Shown: positions 1 to 7,595, numbered from the stretch's first letter. The stretch: DNA of 14,308 nt from CAZTJA01 sp964613745 (GCA_964613745.1 CAZTJA010000082.1:1-14308); one strand, 5' to 3'. Numbers and translations are program-made. Notes: a model not told the origin generated them from the sequence alone.

Positions 1-321
1 CGATCCGACGGTTAGTTTGCTGAACAAAATTCCGTAATTCAAGAACGTTCCCTTATAGCCTCTTACTCGCCATCAATATAGAACAATTCTACAATATTTT
101 GAAATTGCTTCTAGTGGCTGCTCAAAGCACGTATCAGCATATTCCATTTGATATTTGTTTTCAGGTTTCACGGGGAAATTAGATCGATTACTCGATTCAT
201 AGGCGCTCATTCTCTTATCAGATTTGTCTTACCACATGGCGGTAATTTCTGCTCCCATTTCGCAAAAAGAGCATCTAAACAGTGCATGTGAAGCTTTGCA
301 CTGGAAGATGCTGAATAATGA
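1..321. other. Intergenic/window-edge stretch without a recognised gene
   Basis: No open frame of useful length crosses this stretch on either strand. All three plus frames stop within the first 40 bases, so at most the last dozen codons of an upstream plus-strand gene could be here. The DNA is AT-rich. The only structure I see is the 7-bp inverted repeat at 280-303. No tRNA-like or repeat signature was noticed. Confidence 0.5.
280..303 (+). promoter_or_regulatory. Small hairpin upstream of the 334-561 gene
   Basis: A perfect 7-bp inverted repeat (CAGTGCA at 280-286, TGCACTG at 297-303) encloses a 10-base loop and ends about 30 bases before the likely ATG at 334. It could be a leader hairpin or an operator. 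A stem this short can also arise by chance. Confidence 0.3.
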
Positions 322-333
322 TTGGATCCTGAA

Positions 334-561
334 ATGGCAAATTTATATATAGTAAAAAACAAAACACATGCAGAACTCTTAGACAAACGGTCAAGGTTAC
401 TCCGGAAAAAGCCGGAGTTGATCGCTCTTCAACGGAAGATTGACAACAGGTTAGCCAAAGCGGGCAGTCAGCACAATCGATTGACTATGATCAACGATAT
501 GATGATGGAAAAATTTGACGAACTGAACGAAATGCTCAGGTCATTCAAAAAGGCAGTCTAA
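334..561 (+). CDS. Small charged helical protein, function unknown
   Basis: The frame encodes about 75 residues and ends at TAA 559-561. I prefer the ATG at 334 (MANLYIVKNKTHAELL), which has GGA about 8 bases upstream, over the in-frame TTG at 322. The protein is rich in Lys, Arg, Leu, Glu and Met, with no Cys, no signal peptide and no membrane segment. It looks almost entirely alpha-helical: a basic central part (LLRKKPELIALQRKIDNRL, about residues 22-40) is followed by a Met-rich acidic amphipathic helix (MINDMMMEKFDELNEMLRSF). That pattern suits a small coiled-coil or adaptor protein. I do not recognise a family with confidence. It stands alone, convergent with the adenine deaminase gene and separated from it by about 70 bases. 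A real gene is likely from the length and the non-random composition. Confidence 0.6.
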   Translation: MANLYIVKNKTHAELLDKRSRLLRKKPELIALQRKIDNRLAKAGSQHNRLTMINDMMMEKFDELNEMLRSFKKAV

Positions 562-571
562 CTTGTACGTG

Positions 572-629
572 AGGGCACCAGGTCTGATCGCCTACAAAAA
601 TGTGGATTCTTGTGCGTGTCGCGTGCCCT
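572..629. repeat. Inverted repeat between convergent genes
   Basis: AGGGCAC (572-578) and GTGCCCT (623-629) form a perfect 7-bp inverted repeat with a 44-base loop. It fills the gap between the ends of the 334-561 gene and the convergent adenine deaminase gene. It may contribute to a bidirectional terminator, but there is no strong T-run beside either arm, so this is a weak call. Confidence 0.25.
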
Positions 630-630
630 T

Positions 631-2346
631 CTAAGGAACATCGAACAGCGACACAAACTTGAAATTACTTGAATCAAAAAGACCCTGATCCGTGAGCTTA
701 AGCTCCGGGATCGGGGTAAGAGCCATGAAAGAAAGTGTAGCAAACGGGTTTTCCAAGGTGCAGCCAAGCTCGCGAGCGCGTTGATCTACTTGTTCAAGAG
801 AATTCCTGATTTCGTCGATCGGTTTGTTTGACATCAAACCGGCTATGGGCAAAGGCAAATCCGCCAATACTTCTCCATCGGCCACCACCGCGTAACCTCC
901 ACCAGTGTCGGCAAGATGCCTTGCAGCCTTCATAATGTCCTCGTCATTAGTACCCACAATGATTATATTGTGCGAGTCATGGGCCACAGTCGAAGCAATC
1001 GCTCCTTTTTTAAGGCCGAAGCCGCTGATGAAACCTACCGCGGCAGTTCCGGATCCCGTATGTCTTTCGATTACGGCGATTTTCAAAACGTCATTATCAG
1101 TATCTATTCCCAGCTTTCCGTCTGAAACAGGCAGCTTTTTCACCAGCCGTTTTGTGACGATCTGCCCGGGCACTACTTGAATCACGTTGACGGAGGATGC
1201 CTCAGCTTTGACGTCTAAACCTTTGAGCATTTCCCAATTCACTCGAACCGAGTTTAGAGGCAATGGATCAGATTTTGCGTGAGCATCGGTCGTGATCAAC
1301 TTGCCGTTTTCCGCTACCAGGCTGCCCCTTTTGAATACTTTCTGGACGATAAAATTCTTGAGATCTTCGACTACCAAGAGATCTGCATCATAGCCCGGCA
1401 GGATCGCTCCAATGTTCTTAAGTCCAAAGTACGTGGCGGGATTGATGGTGGCCATCTGCACGGCCGTGATGGGGTCTAAGCCCTTGGAAACCGCTTTTCT
1501 TAAAAGTGAGTTCAGGTGTCCATGATCCAAAATGTCACTTGGCTCAAGATCATCGGTAACAAACATGCACCTTCGGGAGTTATAGGCATTCACCAGAGGC
1601 AGCAAACTGTCGAGGTTTTTGGCCGCAGATCCCTCACGGATCATGATGTGCATACCCAATCTGAGCTTTTCTCGGGCTTCATCCAAATTGGTGCATTCAT
1701 GATCGGAGCCGATGCCGGCAATGACGTAAGCACATAAGCCTTTCCCCGACAAACCTGGAGCGTGACCGTCCTTAATGCGATCTGCGAAAAGCTCCAATTT
1801 GGCCATAACTTCAGGATCTTGAAAAAGCACACCGGGAAAGTTCATCATTTCCGCTAATCCCAGGACTTGAGGTTCTTGGAGGAATTCCCGCATGTCCGGT
1901 GCTTCAAGTTTCGCTCCGGAGGTCTCGAACGGAGTGGCGGGAACGCAAGAGGGAACCATGATGAATATGCTCAAAGGCAGATCTTTACTTGATTCGAGAA
2001 TGTATCGTATTCCAGGCACTCCCAGAACATTGGCGATTTCGTGCGGGTCGGCGACAACCGCAGTCGTCCCGCATGGAACCACATTTCTCGAAAACTCCGG
2101 CAATGCCATCATGCTGGATTCAAGGTGCAAATGCCCGTCTATGAGGCCGGGAATCACATACCGACCTTTCAAATCAATGTCCTGTTTGGCTTCGTAGTCT
2201 CCGAATCCGACTACCAGTCCCTCGGAAACAGCGATTGACGTTTCATGTATATCCCCGGAAAAGACGTTCACGAGTTTGGCATTCGTAAGTACCAAATCCG
2301 CCGGTTTATTGCCTAAAGCATAATCTATTCTCGCTCGGATATTCAC
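631..2346 (-). CDS. ade: Adenine deaminase
   Basis: Hydrolyses adenine to hypoxanthine and ammonia (EC 3.5.4.2) in cytoplasmic purine salvage. At 571 residues it is full length for the bacterial adenine deaminase family. It has an N-terminal amidohydrolase barrel, then the family-specific C-terminal domain with HDSHNIIIVGTNDED. Visible metal and active-site motifs are GHLHLESS (His72, His74), ADPHEIANVLG (about 99-109), LAEMMNFPG (Glu166), GHAPGL (His195), SDHE (His216) and TDDL (Asp265). The start is GTG (2346-2344), with GGAGG six bases upstream. It is the last gene of the minus-strand run, 60 bases after the MTA phosphorylase gene. That placement suggests it consumes the adenine released by MtnP. 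The family name is secure; the coupling to MTA salvage is inferred from context. Confidence 0.95.
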   Translation of the reverse strand: MNIRARIDYALGNKPADLVLTNAKLVNVFSGDIHETSIAVSEGLVVGFGDYEAKQDIDLKGRYVIPGLIDGHLHLESSMMALPEFSRNVVPCGTTAVVADPHEIANVLGVPGIRYILESSKDLPLSIFIMVPSCVPATPFETSGAKLEAPDMREFLQEPQVLGLAEMMNFPGVLFQDPEVMAKLELFADRIKDGHAPGLSGKGLCAYVIAGIGSDHECTNLDEAREKLRLGMHIMIREGSAAKNLDSLLPLVNAYNSRRCMFVTDDLEPSDILDHGHLNSLLRKAVSKGLDPITAVQMATINPATYFGLKNIGAILPGYDADLLVVEDLKNFIVQKVFKRGSLVAENGKLITTDAHAKSDPLPLNSVRVNWEMLKGLDVKAEASSVNVIQVVPGQIVTKRLVKKLPVSDGKLGIDTDNDVLKIAVIERHTGSGTAAVGFISGFGLKKGAIASTVAHDSHNIIIVGTNDEDIMKAARHLADTGGGYAVVADGEVLADLPLPIAGLMSNKPIDEIRNSLEQVDQRARELGCTLENPFATLSFMALTPIPELKLTDQGLFDSSNFKFVSLFDVP

Positions 2347-2389
2347 TCGGAACCTCCATCAGCTTTAACTTGATTGAATCCGCATGCAG

Positions 2390-2402
2390 AGCATTGAATG
2401 CT
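2390..2402 (-). repeat. Small hairpin between mtnP and ade
   Basis: AGCAT (2390-2394) and ATGCT (2398-2402) form a 5-bp stem with a TGA triloop directly after the mtnP stop codon. It has no T-run on the minus strand, so it is unlikely to be a strong terminator. At most it is an intercistronic stem. Confidence 0.25.
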
Positions 2403-2406
2403 ATAT

Positions 2407-3192
2407 TTACACCAACGCGGAGTTAATCGCTGTTTGGCATGTGCAATCGTCGTAATCTATTCGGGGCAATGTTTCAAAAAAGATCTTTTTCACGTTCTCC
2501 ACGTTGCTTTTCATTACGTTAGCAATCATTTCCCACGTAACAGGTTCTTCGCTGTGGTGCCACGCATCATAATCAGTACTCATTGCGGCAACCGCATAGC
2601 AAATACCGGCTTCACGGGCCAAAACGGCTTCGGGTACGGTGGACATATTAATGATGTCGGCGCCCCACATTCGAAACATTTTGCTTTCGGCTCGAGTCGA
2701 GAAGCGGGGACCCTCAATTGTAACAACCGTTCCCGTTTTGTGGTGAACAATGTTTTCCCGCTGGGCTGTTTCAATGAGCAATGAACGTAAGCACTCGCAA
2801 AATGGATCCGCCATGCCGATATGCACGACCTGGTCTCCCTCATAGAAGGAACTCTTCCTGGAGACGGTACGATCAATGAACTGGTCAGGAAATACTAAGT
2901 GGCCCGGCTCGATTTCTTCTCGAAGAGACCCGCACGCAGTTGTAGCAATGATGTGGGTAACTCCTATTTCCTTCATAGCCCATATATTTGCTCTATAATT
3001 GACGGCAGCTGGTGGAATGCGATGACCTGGACCATGCCGGAGGAGAATCGAAATTTCTATTCCCTTGATTTTTCCTGTAATGATGTTGTCGGACAGAGGT
3101 CCGAAGGGCGTTCCTATTTTGAGGCGTCTTACATCGCTGAGAAAGTCGGGATCGTCAAACCCGGACCCTCCGATCATTCCTACTCTTACCAC
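2407..3192 (-). CDS. mtnP: S-methyl-5'-thioadenosine phosphorylase
   Basis: Phosphorolyses methylthioadenosine (MTA) to adenine and 5-methylthioribose-1-phosphate (EC 2.4.2.28), clearing the by-product of polyamine synthesis. It has 261 residues, slightly shorter than human MTAP, to which it looks closely similar throughout. Visible motifs are the GGSGF start (8-12), phosphate-binding RHGPGH (52-57), VNYRANIWA (64-72), TTACGSLREEI (84-94), TIEGPRFSTRAES (158-170), INMSTVPEAVLA (181-192) and STDYDAW (205-211). The Asp residues of the last motif mark 6-aminopurine specificity, as in MTAP rather than guanosine/inosine phosphorylase. The start is GTG (3192-3190) with AGGAGG four bases before it. 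It lies 33 bases after truA and 60 bases before ade. Some relatives also act on 5'-deoxyadenosine from radical-SAM enzymes; the sequence does not decide this. Confidence 0.93.
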   Translation of the reverse strand: MVRVGMIGGSGFDDPDFLSDVRRLKIGTPFGPLSDNIITGKIKGIEISILLRHGPGHRIPPAAVNYRANIWAMKEIGVTHIIATTACGSLREEIEPGHLVFPDQFIDRTVSRKSSFYEGDQVVHIGMADPFCECLRSLLIETAQRENIVHHKTGTVVTIEGPRFSTRAESKMFRMWGADIINMSTVPEAVLAREAGICYAVAAMSTDYDAWHHSEEPVTWEMIANVMKSNVENVKKIFFETLPRIDYDDCTCQTAINSALV

Positions 3193-3225
3193 AGGACCTC
3201 CTGAGAATTACAAAGTCACGGAATT

Positions 3226-4002
3226 CTAAGATCCGTTGGGAAATGTGTCAATTAAATCCGGATATTCTACTTCAGTGAGACATAGGCCTCGTGCAGGAGC
3301 AGTCGGTCCGGAACGATTCTTGTCTCTGGATTCCAGAATGGATACAAGACCGTTTAAAGTGGATTTACCAAGACCGATCCTTGTTACGGTTCCTACTATG
3401 GTCCTCACCATGTAGCGGAGAAAACCTGTGCCTCTGATCGTTACTTTTAATAAAGAAGAATGGTCAATAGTCCAATGGCAGGATAGAATTTCTCTTTCAG
3501 TGGAAGGTGTTCCGTCCGTGGCTTGGCCAAACGCGGCAAAATCGTGAACTCCCACGAGACACTGTGATGCATCATTCATGAGAGAGACAGCCAGGGGAGC
3601 AGGCACATGCCAGGAATAGCGGCTGAAAAGTGGTGATCGAAGGGGGCTGTTCAAAATTGTGTACGTATATGTTTTCGTTTTCGCAGAATGGCGGGAATGA
3701 AAATTTTGCGGGACTATATCTATCTTATGGACGGCTACATTTTCGGGCAACAACGAGTTTAGTGCGCGAATCAGTTTTTCCGGCGAATGTTGCCAATATG
3801 CATCAAAATGTGCAACTTGGCCTTTTGCGTGAACTCCTGCGTCAGTTCGGCCGGCTCCGTGAACTCTGGTGGGAACCTGCAGAATACGTTCAAGAACAGA
3901 TTCCAACTCGCCTTGGACTGTTTGATCCGATTTTTGAAGCTGCCACCCGTGATAGTCGGTTCCGTCATACTCAACGAGGATCTTGAAACGTAGAGGATTC
4001 AA
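3226..4002 (-). CDS. truA: tRNA pseudouridine(38-40) synthase TruA
   Basis: Converts uridines 38-40 in the tRNA anticodon arm to pseudouridine (EC 5.4.99.12). It has 258 residues, normal for the family. The catalytic motif GAGRTDAGVHAKGQVAHF is present with the nucleophile at Asp54. Other family landmarks are the N-terminal EYDGTDYHGWQ, the central SAKTKTYTYTI segment, GVHDFAAFG, and the C-terminal GTGFLRYMVRTIVGTV. The start is an unusual TTG at 4002-4000 that shares the tetranucleotide TTGA with the TGA stop of pdxT, so translation is probably coupled to pdxT. No better ATG lies near the conserved N-terminal strand. Housekeeping genes like this are often carried along in unrelated operons. 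Confidence 0.95.
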   Translation of the reverse strand: MNPLRFKILVEYDGTDYHGWQLQKSDQTVQGELESVLERILQVPTRVHGAGRTDAGVHAKGQVAHFDAYWQHSPEKLIRALNSLLPENVAVHKIDIVPQNFHSRHSAKTKTYTYTILNSPLRSPLFSRYSWHVPAPLAVSLMNDASQCLVGVHDFAAFGQATDGTPSTEREILSCHWTIDHSSLLKVTIRGTGFLRYMVRTIVGTVTRIGLGKSTLNGLVSILESRDKNRSGPTAPARGLCLTEVEYPDLIDTFPNGS

Positions 4003-4577
4003 TTCCGTTCTTGAGAATTCTTGATGAGTTGAATGAAATATGAATGGAATCGAGGATCATTCGTTAGCTCTGGGTGAAAGGATGTTGCCAACATGCTTCC
4101 CTGTTTCACCGCGACGATTTTGCCGTCTTTGAGACGACACAGGATCTCGACCTCCGGTCCAACCTCTTTCACTATGGGAGCTCGAATAAAAATCCCGTGG
4201 AAAGGTCCTTCTAATCCCTTTACCTGCAACTGCTCTTCAAAGGAATCGACTTGGCGACCAAAAGCATTGCGCTCAACGACCATGTCTATGAGATTCAGGA
4301 TGGGCTGATTCATGCCTACATTTCGCGACATCATAATCAACCCCCCGCATGTTCCCCAAACGGGAATGTTCCGAGCGGCGTGCTTTAACGCTTCCATTAA
4401 GCCATACCAATCGGCAAGTTTACCGATTGTTGTGCTCTCGCCGCCGGGGAAAATGAGACCGTCAAGCCCTTCGAGATGTTCGGGCAAACGCACCTCAATG
4501 CAATCAACACCCAATTTACGGAGCATTTCGCAGTGTTCTCGAAATGCTCCCTGTAAAGCTAAAACACCAATCTTCAT
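3999..4577 (-). CDS. pdxT: PLP synthase glutaminase subunit PdxT
   Basis: Glutaminase subunit (EC 3.5.1.2) of the ribose-5-phosphate-dependent pyridoxal phosphate synthase. It passes ammonia to PdxS in the 24-subunit complex. It has 192 residues, the usual length. The class-I-like amidotransferase triad is visible as Cys77 in WGTCGGLIMM and His168/Glu170 in ATSFHPELTND. FPGGEST (43-49), the oxyanion region, and RNAFGRQVDSFE (103-114) are also intact. The residue after the nucleophile is GG where many homologues have AG, a mild change that should not abolish activity. The start is ATG at 4577 with only a weak AGGA upstream. It follows pdxS after 96 bases that contain a hairpin, and overlaps truA by 4 bases. 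Confidence 0.95.
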   Translation of the reverse strand: MKIGVLALQGAFREHCEMLRKLGVDCIEVRLPEHLEGLDGLIFPGGESTTIGKLADWYGLMEALKHAARNIPVWGTCGGLIMMSRNVGMNQPILNLIDMVVERNAFGRQVDSFEEQLQVKGLEGPFHGIFIRAPIVKEVGPEVEILCRLKDGKIVAVKQGSMLATSFHPELTNDPRFHSYFIQLIKNSQERN

Positions 4578-4598
4578 TTCGTAAAGGTAATCCTGGAA

Positions 4599-4643
4599 CT
4601 CTGATAAATGATTGGACGCAGCAGGTTAGATCCAATTTCAGAG
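4599..4643 (-). promoter_or_regulatory. Two-step hairpin between pdxS and pdxT
   Basis: Two nested perfect 6-bp inverted repeats, CTCTGA 4599-4604 with TCAGAG 4638-4643 and ATTGGA 4611-4616 with TCCAAT 4631-4636, would fold into one stem. The stem has an asymmetric internal loop and a 14-base end loop. It lies in the pdxS-pdxT gap, about 20 bases before the pdxT start. There is no T-run on the minus strand, so it is not a typical terminator. It may adjust the PdxS:PdxT ratio, stabilise mRNA or be a processing site. Confidence 0.4.
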
Positions 4644-4673
4644 AGATGACACCATTCTAAGATTACAGAAAAA

Positions 4674-5555
4674 TTACCAGCCCCTGACCGCCAAACGAGC
4701 AGATTCAGGCAATTCCGTAACGCCAATTCCCACCATTGCCTCGCCCAATCCTTTGCTCACTTCCGCCAGAATTTTGGGGTCATTGTAGTGCGTAACGGCT
4801 TTAACAATCGCCTTTGCTCTTGCAGCAGGGTTCCCGCTCTTGAAAATTCCTGATCCGACAAAGACTCCATCTACTCCGAGCTGCATCATGAGGGCCGCAT
4901 CGGCCGGAGTTGCTACTCCACCGGCTGCAAAGTTGACTACCGGCAACCGTCCGGCTTTCGCCGTCTCTTTCACCAATTCGAAAGGTGCGCCGATTTCTTT
5001 GGAGTATGACATTAACTCGTCATCTCGCATGGCACTGATTTTACGGATCTCACCCAGAACCGAGCGGGCATGTTTGACTGCTTCAACGACATCACCGGTC
5101 CCGGCTTCGCCTTTGGTTCGCATCATTGCCGCACCTTCGCCTATTCTGCGCAAGGCTTCCCCAAGATTTCGGCATCCGCAAACAAAGGGCACCTTAAAGT
5201 TCCATTTATCTATATGGTTATGATCGTCCGCGGGGGTTAATACTTCGCTTTCATCTATATAATCAACGCCGATTGCTTCGAGTATCTGCGCTTCTACAAA
5301 ATGACCGATTCGGCACTTTGCCATGACCGGGATCGTGACTGCGGCCATAATTTCCATTATCATCCCGGGATCGCTCATTCTGGCGACCCCTCCGTGGGCT
5401 CGGATATCTGCGGGGACTCTCTCCAGAGCCATTACCGCGCACGCTCCGGCTTCTTCTGCGATCCGAGCGTGTTCCGGGGTCACCACATCCATAATGACGC
5501 CGCCCTTCAGCATTTGCGCGTGACCTCGTTTTACGGTATCTGTCCCTGTAATCAT
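4674..5555 (-). CDS. pdxS: PLP synthase lyase subunit PdxS
   Basis: Synthase subunit (EC 4.3.3.6) that builds pyridoxal 5'-phosphate from ribose-5-phosphate, glyceraldehyde-3-phosphate and ammonia. I prefer the ATG at 5555, which has GGAGAGAG just upstream and gives 293 residues in register with the Bacillus enzyme. The ATG at 5567 adds four residues but has no visible ribosome site. With the longer start the key residues are Asp27 (GGVIMDVV), Lys84 (PVMAKCRIGHF) and Lys152 (MMRTKGEAGTG), the Schiff-base lysines. FAAGGVATPADAALMMQLG and VFVGSGIFKS phosphate-binding loops are also present. It is the first gene of the minus-strand run and has a candidate promoter directly upstream. The family assignment is certain; only the start is open. 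Confidence 0.96.
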   Translation of the reverse strand: MITGTDTVKRGHAQMLKGGVIMDVVTPEHARIAEEAGACAVMALERVPADIRAHGGVARMSDPGMIMEIMAAVTIPVMAKCRIGHFVEAQILEAIGVDYIDESEVLTPADDHNHIDKWNFKVPFVCGCRNLGEALRRIGEGAAMMRTKGEAGTGDVVEAVKHARSVLGEIRKISAMRDDELMSYSKEIGAPFELVKETAKAGRLPVVNFAAGGVATPADAALMMQLGVDGVFVGSGIFKSGNPAARAKAIVKAVTHYNDPKILAEVSKGLGEAMVGIGVTELPESARLAVRGW

Positions 5556-5609
5556 AACTCTCTCCATTGATGACTTTTCGGAATATTCGGCTGGATAGGC
5601 CGATCAAAT

Positions 5610-5639
5610 ATTATATAACAAAGGTGTTGGAAATGACAC
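5610..5639 (-). promoter_or_regulatory. Candidate promoter for the pdxS operon
   Basis: On the minus strand a perfect TATAAT (5610-5615 complement) lies about 55 bases before the pdxS start. A weak -35 (TGTCAT or GTGTCA, about 5633-5639) precedes it at 17-18 bases. The -10 is convincing and the -35 is not, so an activator or a second promoter further up is possible. Confidence 0.42.
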
Positions 5640-5692
5640 CCTCTGGAACCAATGCTGCTAAATTTTGCTGTGCTGTGGGGGGATAAGGAACC

Positions 5693-5746
5693 ATGGACAT
5701 TTACTATATAACACTGAGCGAATTTCATGTTCCAGTTAGGGAATAA
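5693..5746 (+). other. Possible 17-codon micro-ORF
   Basis: ATG at 5693 is preceded by GGGGGATAAGGAACC, whose AAGGA is close to the start. It opens a 17-codon frame ending at TAA 5744-5746 (MDIYYITLSEFHVPVRE). It sits on the opposite strand in the gap between pdxS and the 5760-6227 gene. The ribosome-site spacing is short and there is no supporting context, so this is noted only as a possibility. Confidence 0.15.
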
Positions 5747-5759
5747 CGTAGGGCAAAAT

Positions 5760-6227
5760 CTACGGTTGTGAGGCTATTCCTGATGGACCGATTTCAACGG
5801 GTGGTCTGGGCATCGATTCTCCGACAATTATTTCGGATTCAACATCTTCTTTTTGGGCATTCTTTTTGAACCTTAGCAAGAAGGCCAATTTTCGTGAACC
5901 ATGGAGTCGTTCTTCCTTCGCCGGGACCGGGTTACCCGTAAGCTCCCCGTATACTGCATTCAATATTTCTTGTAGGTTATTGAATACGTTTTGGACAACT
6001 GCGGGATCCAGCCGAAAGGATCCTGAACCGATGCTCCCTTTGGCTAGGGTGTCTTCCGCAATGTTGTAAGCTGCCAGTATTCCTCGTACGATGTTGCGCC
6101 TTCTGTGCATTTCACGCCAAGCGATCCATGAAGCAAAAAACGAGGTCATTCCAAAGACCACACACATAATGAATACCATAACATTAAAGTATTTTATTGT
6201 TATGTCGAGAAAGCTCATGGATTCCAT
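5760..6227 (-). CDS. Single-pass membrane protein, function unknown
   Basis: The frame encodes 155 residues from an ATG at 6227 with a GGGAG ribosome site about eight bases upstream; the stop is TAG. One hydrophobic segment (about residues 14-36, FNVMVFIMCVVFGMTSFFASW) is followed by the strongly basic WREMHRRRN. This predicts a short periplasmic N-terminus and a cytoplasmic remainder. The soluble part is helical to about residue 100 (DPAVVQNVFNNLQEILNAVYGEL). It then becomes basic (about 108-125) and ends in an acidic, Pro-rich, probably disordered tail. I recognise no family. The divergent 6399-7034 gene shares its upstream region, and both may serve the envelope, but nothing in the sequence ties their functions together. 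Confidence 0.72.
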   Translation of the reverse strand: MESMSFLDITIKYFNVMVFIMCVVFGMTSFFASWIAWREMHRRRNIVRGILAAYNIAEDTLAKGSIGSGSFRLDPAVVQNVFNNLQEILNAVYGELTGNPVPAKEERLHGSRKLAFLLRFKKNAQKEDVESEIIVGESMPRPPVEIGPSGIASQP

Positions 6228-6260
6228 GGTTAATCTCCCGGAGAATAATTTGGCACCTGG

Positions 6261-6289
6261 AAACTAACAAGGAAATGATTGTTCGTCAA
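6261..6289 (-). promoter_or_regulatory. Candidate promoter for the 5760-6227 gene
   Basis: On the minus strand TTGACG (complement of 6284-6289) and TAGTTT (complement of 6261-6266) are separated by exactly 17 bases. The start codon follows about 35 bases later. The -35 matches 5 of 6 and the -10 matches 4 of 6 of the sigma-70 consensus. Confidence 0.35.
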
Positions 6290-6398
6290 CCGCAATAGAA
6301 AAAAAAGTGCGAAAGTCGAATGATTGTACGCTTATTGATAATATTGCGAATTCCAGCGGGTTAAAGTAAATTCAACCATCATTCCGTTGTGAGGCGTC

Positions 6399-7034
6399 TT
6401 GCTACAACTACAAGTTCTTATGTTAACCCTGATACCATTGTTTTCGGGATCCGTACCCAACGAGAGAAATCTTTTTTCAGCAATTTCACTGCTCGGAATG
6501 GAAGAGCAGATGTCTCCGGAGTTCCTTATAGGAACCTGGAGATACTCAGAAGAGTTCAGCAAATGGGGGATAACCGACAGAGAAAAGGCTCGGGTAAGAA
6601 CTTCTCGGACACAGGCTTGGATGAGCATCAATCAAGACGGCACTTTGAATATGGTCAATCTATTTCAGCCGGCGGAAGCAAAATGGGAGCTTGTTCGTGA
6701 AGGAATCTTGATTCAAGATCCCAAATATCCGGAACGAGGAACTCAGTTTGTGCCGATCAGAAAGCGAGATAATGATCGAATTTGGGTGTTGCTGCCTTTT
6801 AGCGGCGGAGCAGCCGGAATTGGAATGGAGCGAGTGAGAGATAGCGAAAAAGAGTCTCTCAGTAAAATTAAGCCTCGCAAAAACGAGGTTAAGCCCGATT
6901 ATTCCTACGAGGGCACGAAGGGTTATCGACGGGAACCCAACACCTGGTCTGATCCTTCACTAAACACTCTGACCGTTCCGTTCAGTAAGAAAGATTTTGA
7001 AATCGGTAATTCGGATAGCAATGATAAATTCTGA
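6399..7034 (+). CDS. Probable exported protein of unknown function
   Basis: The frame encodes 211 residues and ends in TGA at 7032-7034. The earliest in-frame start is TTG at 6399, with GAGG four bases before it; an in-frame stop lies nine bases upstream of that TTG. The N-terminus (LQVLMLTLIPLFSG) is hydrophobic like a signal peptide but has no positive n-region, so secretion is likely, not certain. Residues about 40-150 resemble a small beta-rich domain: IGTWRYSEEF, INQDGTLNMVN, AKWELVREGILIQDP and IWVLLPFSGGAAGIGMERV. This recalls lipocalin-like or copper-resistance-type 'GTW...DGT' folds, but I cannot name a family. The C-terminal 60 residues are charged and low in hydrophobics, probably disordered. 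It is divergent from the 5760-6227 gene and convergent with the DUF721 gene, 24 bases away. Confidence 0.7.
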   Translation: MLQLQVLMLTLIPLFSGSVPNERNLFSAISLLGMEEQMSPEFLIGTWRYSEEFSKWGITDREKARVRTSRTQAWMSINQDGTLNMVNLFQPAEAKWELVREGILIQDPKYPERGTQFVPIRKRDNDRIWVLLPFSGGAAGIGMERVRDSEKESLSKIKPRKNEVKPDYSYEGTKGYRREPNTWSDPSLNTLTVPFSKKDFEIGNSDSNDKF

Positions 7035-7058
7035 ACACGGTCGAGTATGGTCGATCTT

Positions 7059-7595
7059 CTAATCGGAAGGTGGCTCTTCAAAGAGCTTGCCGCCTTGGCT
7101 TGCTTTGAGTTTTCGATCTTTTTCCAACATCTCTGAAAATTTTTTTCGCAGCTCTTCATTCGTTACATTTTCAATTAATTTTTTGATTAAAAGATCTTCG
7201 GTTTTTGAAACGGGCGGGATATGAGTCGAATCTCTCGATACGGTGGCCTTCTTTTCGACAAGCCACGATCTCTGGCGAAATTTTATATCTCTGATCGGTT
7301 TAGCAGGCGCTGCAATATGTTCATTGACTTTAGAAATGATAATGTTTTTGAGTGCAGATAACTCATTCATCCAGGCTGAGGAGTCCACCACCACATACAG
7401 AGTTTCCCCACTGACTTTTTCTGCCCGGCTATGTCGTGCAATGGTTTCTTTCACTATTTCGGGCCAAAGTTCTACTATGGAATGCCGAGACAGATTTTCA
7501 TGTTGATCGATTTTCTGCAATTCCGATTCGATTACAGCCCAAATCTTGATGGGACTACTTAATGGGGGCCTATCATTTCTTACTTTCGAGCGCAA
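7059..7595 (-). CDS. DUF721 / DciA-like protein
   Basis: The frame encodes 178 residues. Residues about 17-112 match the DUF721 pattern: an N-terminal helix, LWPEIVKETIARHSRAEKVSG, a strand pair ending TLYVVVDSSAWMNELSALK, a long helix, and PIRDIKFRQRSW. In several bacteria this family (DciA) helps load the replicative helicase DnaB; whether this copy does so is inferred. The C-terminal third has a KLIENVTNEELRKKFSEMLEKDRKLKASQ helix, longer than minimal family members, and could be a partner-binding tail. Only a TTG start (7595) is available, because an in-frame stop lies just upstream. It overlaps the end of moaB by 16 bases with AAAAGGA directly against it, so translation probably depends on moaB. 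Confidence 0.78.
   Translation of the reverse strand: MRSKVRNDRPPLSSPIKIWAVIESELQKIDQHENLSRHSIVELWPEIVKETIARHSRAEKVSGETLYVVVDSSAWMNELSALKNIIISKVNEHIAAPAKPIRDIKFRQRSWLVEKKATVSRDSTHIPPVSKTEDLLIKKLIENVTNEELRKKFSEMLEKDRKLKASQGGKLFEEPPSD

Noticed and set aside
7035..7058. Terminator between the convergent 6399-7034 and DUF721 genes
   Set aside because: Only 24 bases, with no stem plus T-run. A GGTCGA direct repeat is present but unremarkable.
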